A stretch of 5,441 nt of DNA from Gammaproteobacteria bacterium (GTDB lineage: Bacteria; Pseudomonadota; Gammaproteobacteria; CAISUE01), in contig CANCKG010000067.1 in assembly GCA_947378515.1 (NCBI GenBank), forward strand, positions 1 to 5,441. Direction: 5' to 3'. Below are positions 5,231 through 5,441 of the stretch, one piece after another. A program made the position numbers and the translations under genes. Below the pieces are notes generated by a model. The model had not been told where the DNA came from and did not search any database. It was given only the letters and a program-made list of their open reading frames with translations. Within the stretch, counting starts at the first letter, position 1. Each line of letters opens with the position of its first letter.

Positions 5231-5441
5231 ATGGTCATGAAAATCAGCATGTCGGATATTAAAGCTCAAGCTTTGTTAGTAAATCAACCTAAAAAAAGCT
5301 TTGCGATGCACCAATCGATTCATTTTGCGCAAACCAATAATAGTGAAAATGCTTATTGGTTATTAATGATTCGCGATTTAATCGAAGGCGCAGGTTACAA
5401 TTATTCGCGCATTGCCAAATGCATTGATGTTTGTCCTTCAA
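5231..5441 (+). CDS. Second paralogue of the small helix-turn-helix-like protein, cut by right edge
   Basis: Seventy codons are present before the window ends, without stops. The protein aligns to the first copy from residue 1 with no gap, 46 of 70 residues identical, and 23 of 24 identical at residues 40-63 (NAYWL.MIRDLIEGAGYNYS and on). The predicted helix-turn-helix begins but is cut after CPS. Differences there are R64 to C, V65 to I and A67 to V. The N-terminal part (residues 31-39) is the most diverged. GGAG at 5221-5224, 6 nt before the ATG, supports the start at 5231; an ATG two codons later is less likely because the alignment begins at the first. It has its own promoter and operator-like half-sites. 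It is a diverged tandem duplicate, and more copies could follow outside the window. Confidence 0.78.
   Translation, partial: MVMKISMSDIKAQALLVNQPKKSFAMHQSIHFAQTNNSENAYWLLMIRDLIEGAGYNYSRIAKCIDVCPS

Noticed and set aside
4627..5441. Insertion sequence or composite element explaining the tandem copies
   Set aside because: No transposase, terminal inverted repeats or target duplications are visible; the repeated unit is gene plus promoter, as in a simple tandem duplication.
1..5441. tRNA, rRNA, CRISPR array or riboswitch
   Set aside because: No cloverleaf-like segments, regularly spaced repeats or recognisable aptamer cores were seen in the three intergenic regions.

Overview
This window looks like chromosomal DNA of a gammaproteobacterium of moderate to low G+C. 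The evidence is a waaC-type LPS heptosyltransferase, a bacterial 5-formyltetrahydrofolate cyclo-ligase and a pdxA close to the enterobacterial form. The AT-rich intergenic DNA and the unplaced accessory genes would fit a Legionellales-like or other host-associated lineage, but that placement is only an inference.

Layout. (1) Positions 1-380, minus strand: the first 126 codons of an unrecognised protein that runs off the left edge, behind a near-consensus promoter. (2) Positions 381-525: a divergent promoter region with back-to-back promoters and a 10-bp palindrome. (3) Positions 526-2720, plus strand: a tight three-gene operon of a 2-oxoglutarate/Fe(II) oxygenase, waaC (3 nt downstream) and 5-formyl-THF cyclo-ligase (4-nt ATGA overlap). 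It ends at a small hairpin in the 9-nt gap between convergent stop codons. (4) Positions 4476-2730, minus strand: pdxA followed after 4 nt by a short-chain dehydrogenase resembling HSD10/3-hydroxyacyl-CoA dehydrogenase type 2. (5) Positions 4477-4626: a second divergent promoter region with a perfect 12-bp inverted repeat. (6) Positions 4627-5441, plus strand: two tandem paralogues of a small unrecognised protein with a possible helix-turn-helix. The second copy is cut by the window edge.

How the genes fit together. The left operon pairs inner-core LPS assembly (waaC) with a small oxygenase that may modify an envelope glycolipid, plus one-carbon metabolism. The minus-strand operon pairs vitamin B6 synthesis with an NAD-dependent dehydrogenase of unknown substrate. 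Both operons are metabolic housekeeping.

The most interesting part is the right end. The two paralogues share a block in which 23 of 24 residues are identical. Each also carries its own copy of a promoter (TTGTYT, 17-nt spacer, TAATAT) and of a pair of inverted half-sites flanking the -10 and start-site region, at nearly the same spacing (15 and 16 nt). This is what an autoregulated, duplicated DNA-binding protein with its operator would look like. The protein's biological role cannot be told from the sequence.
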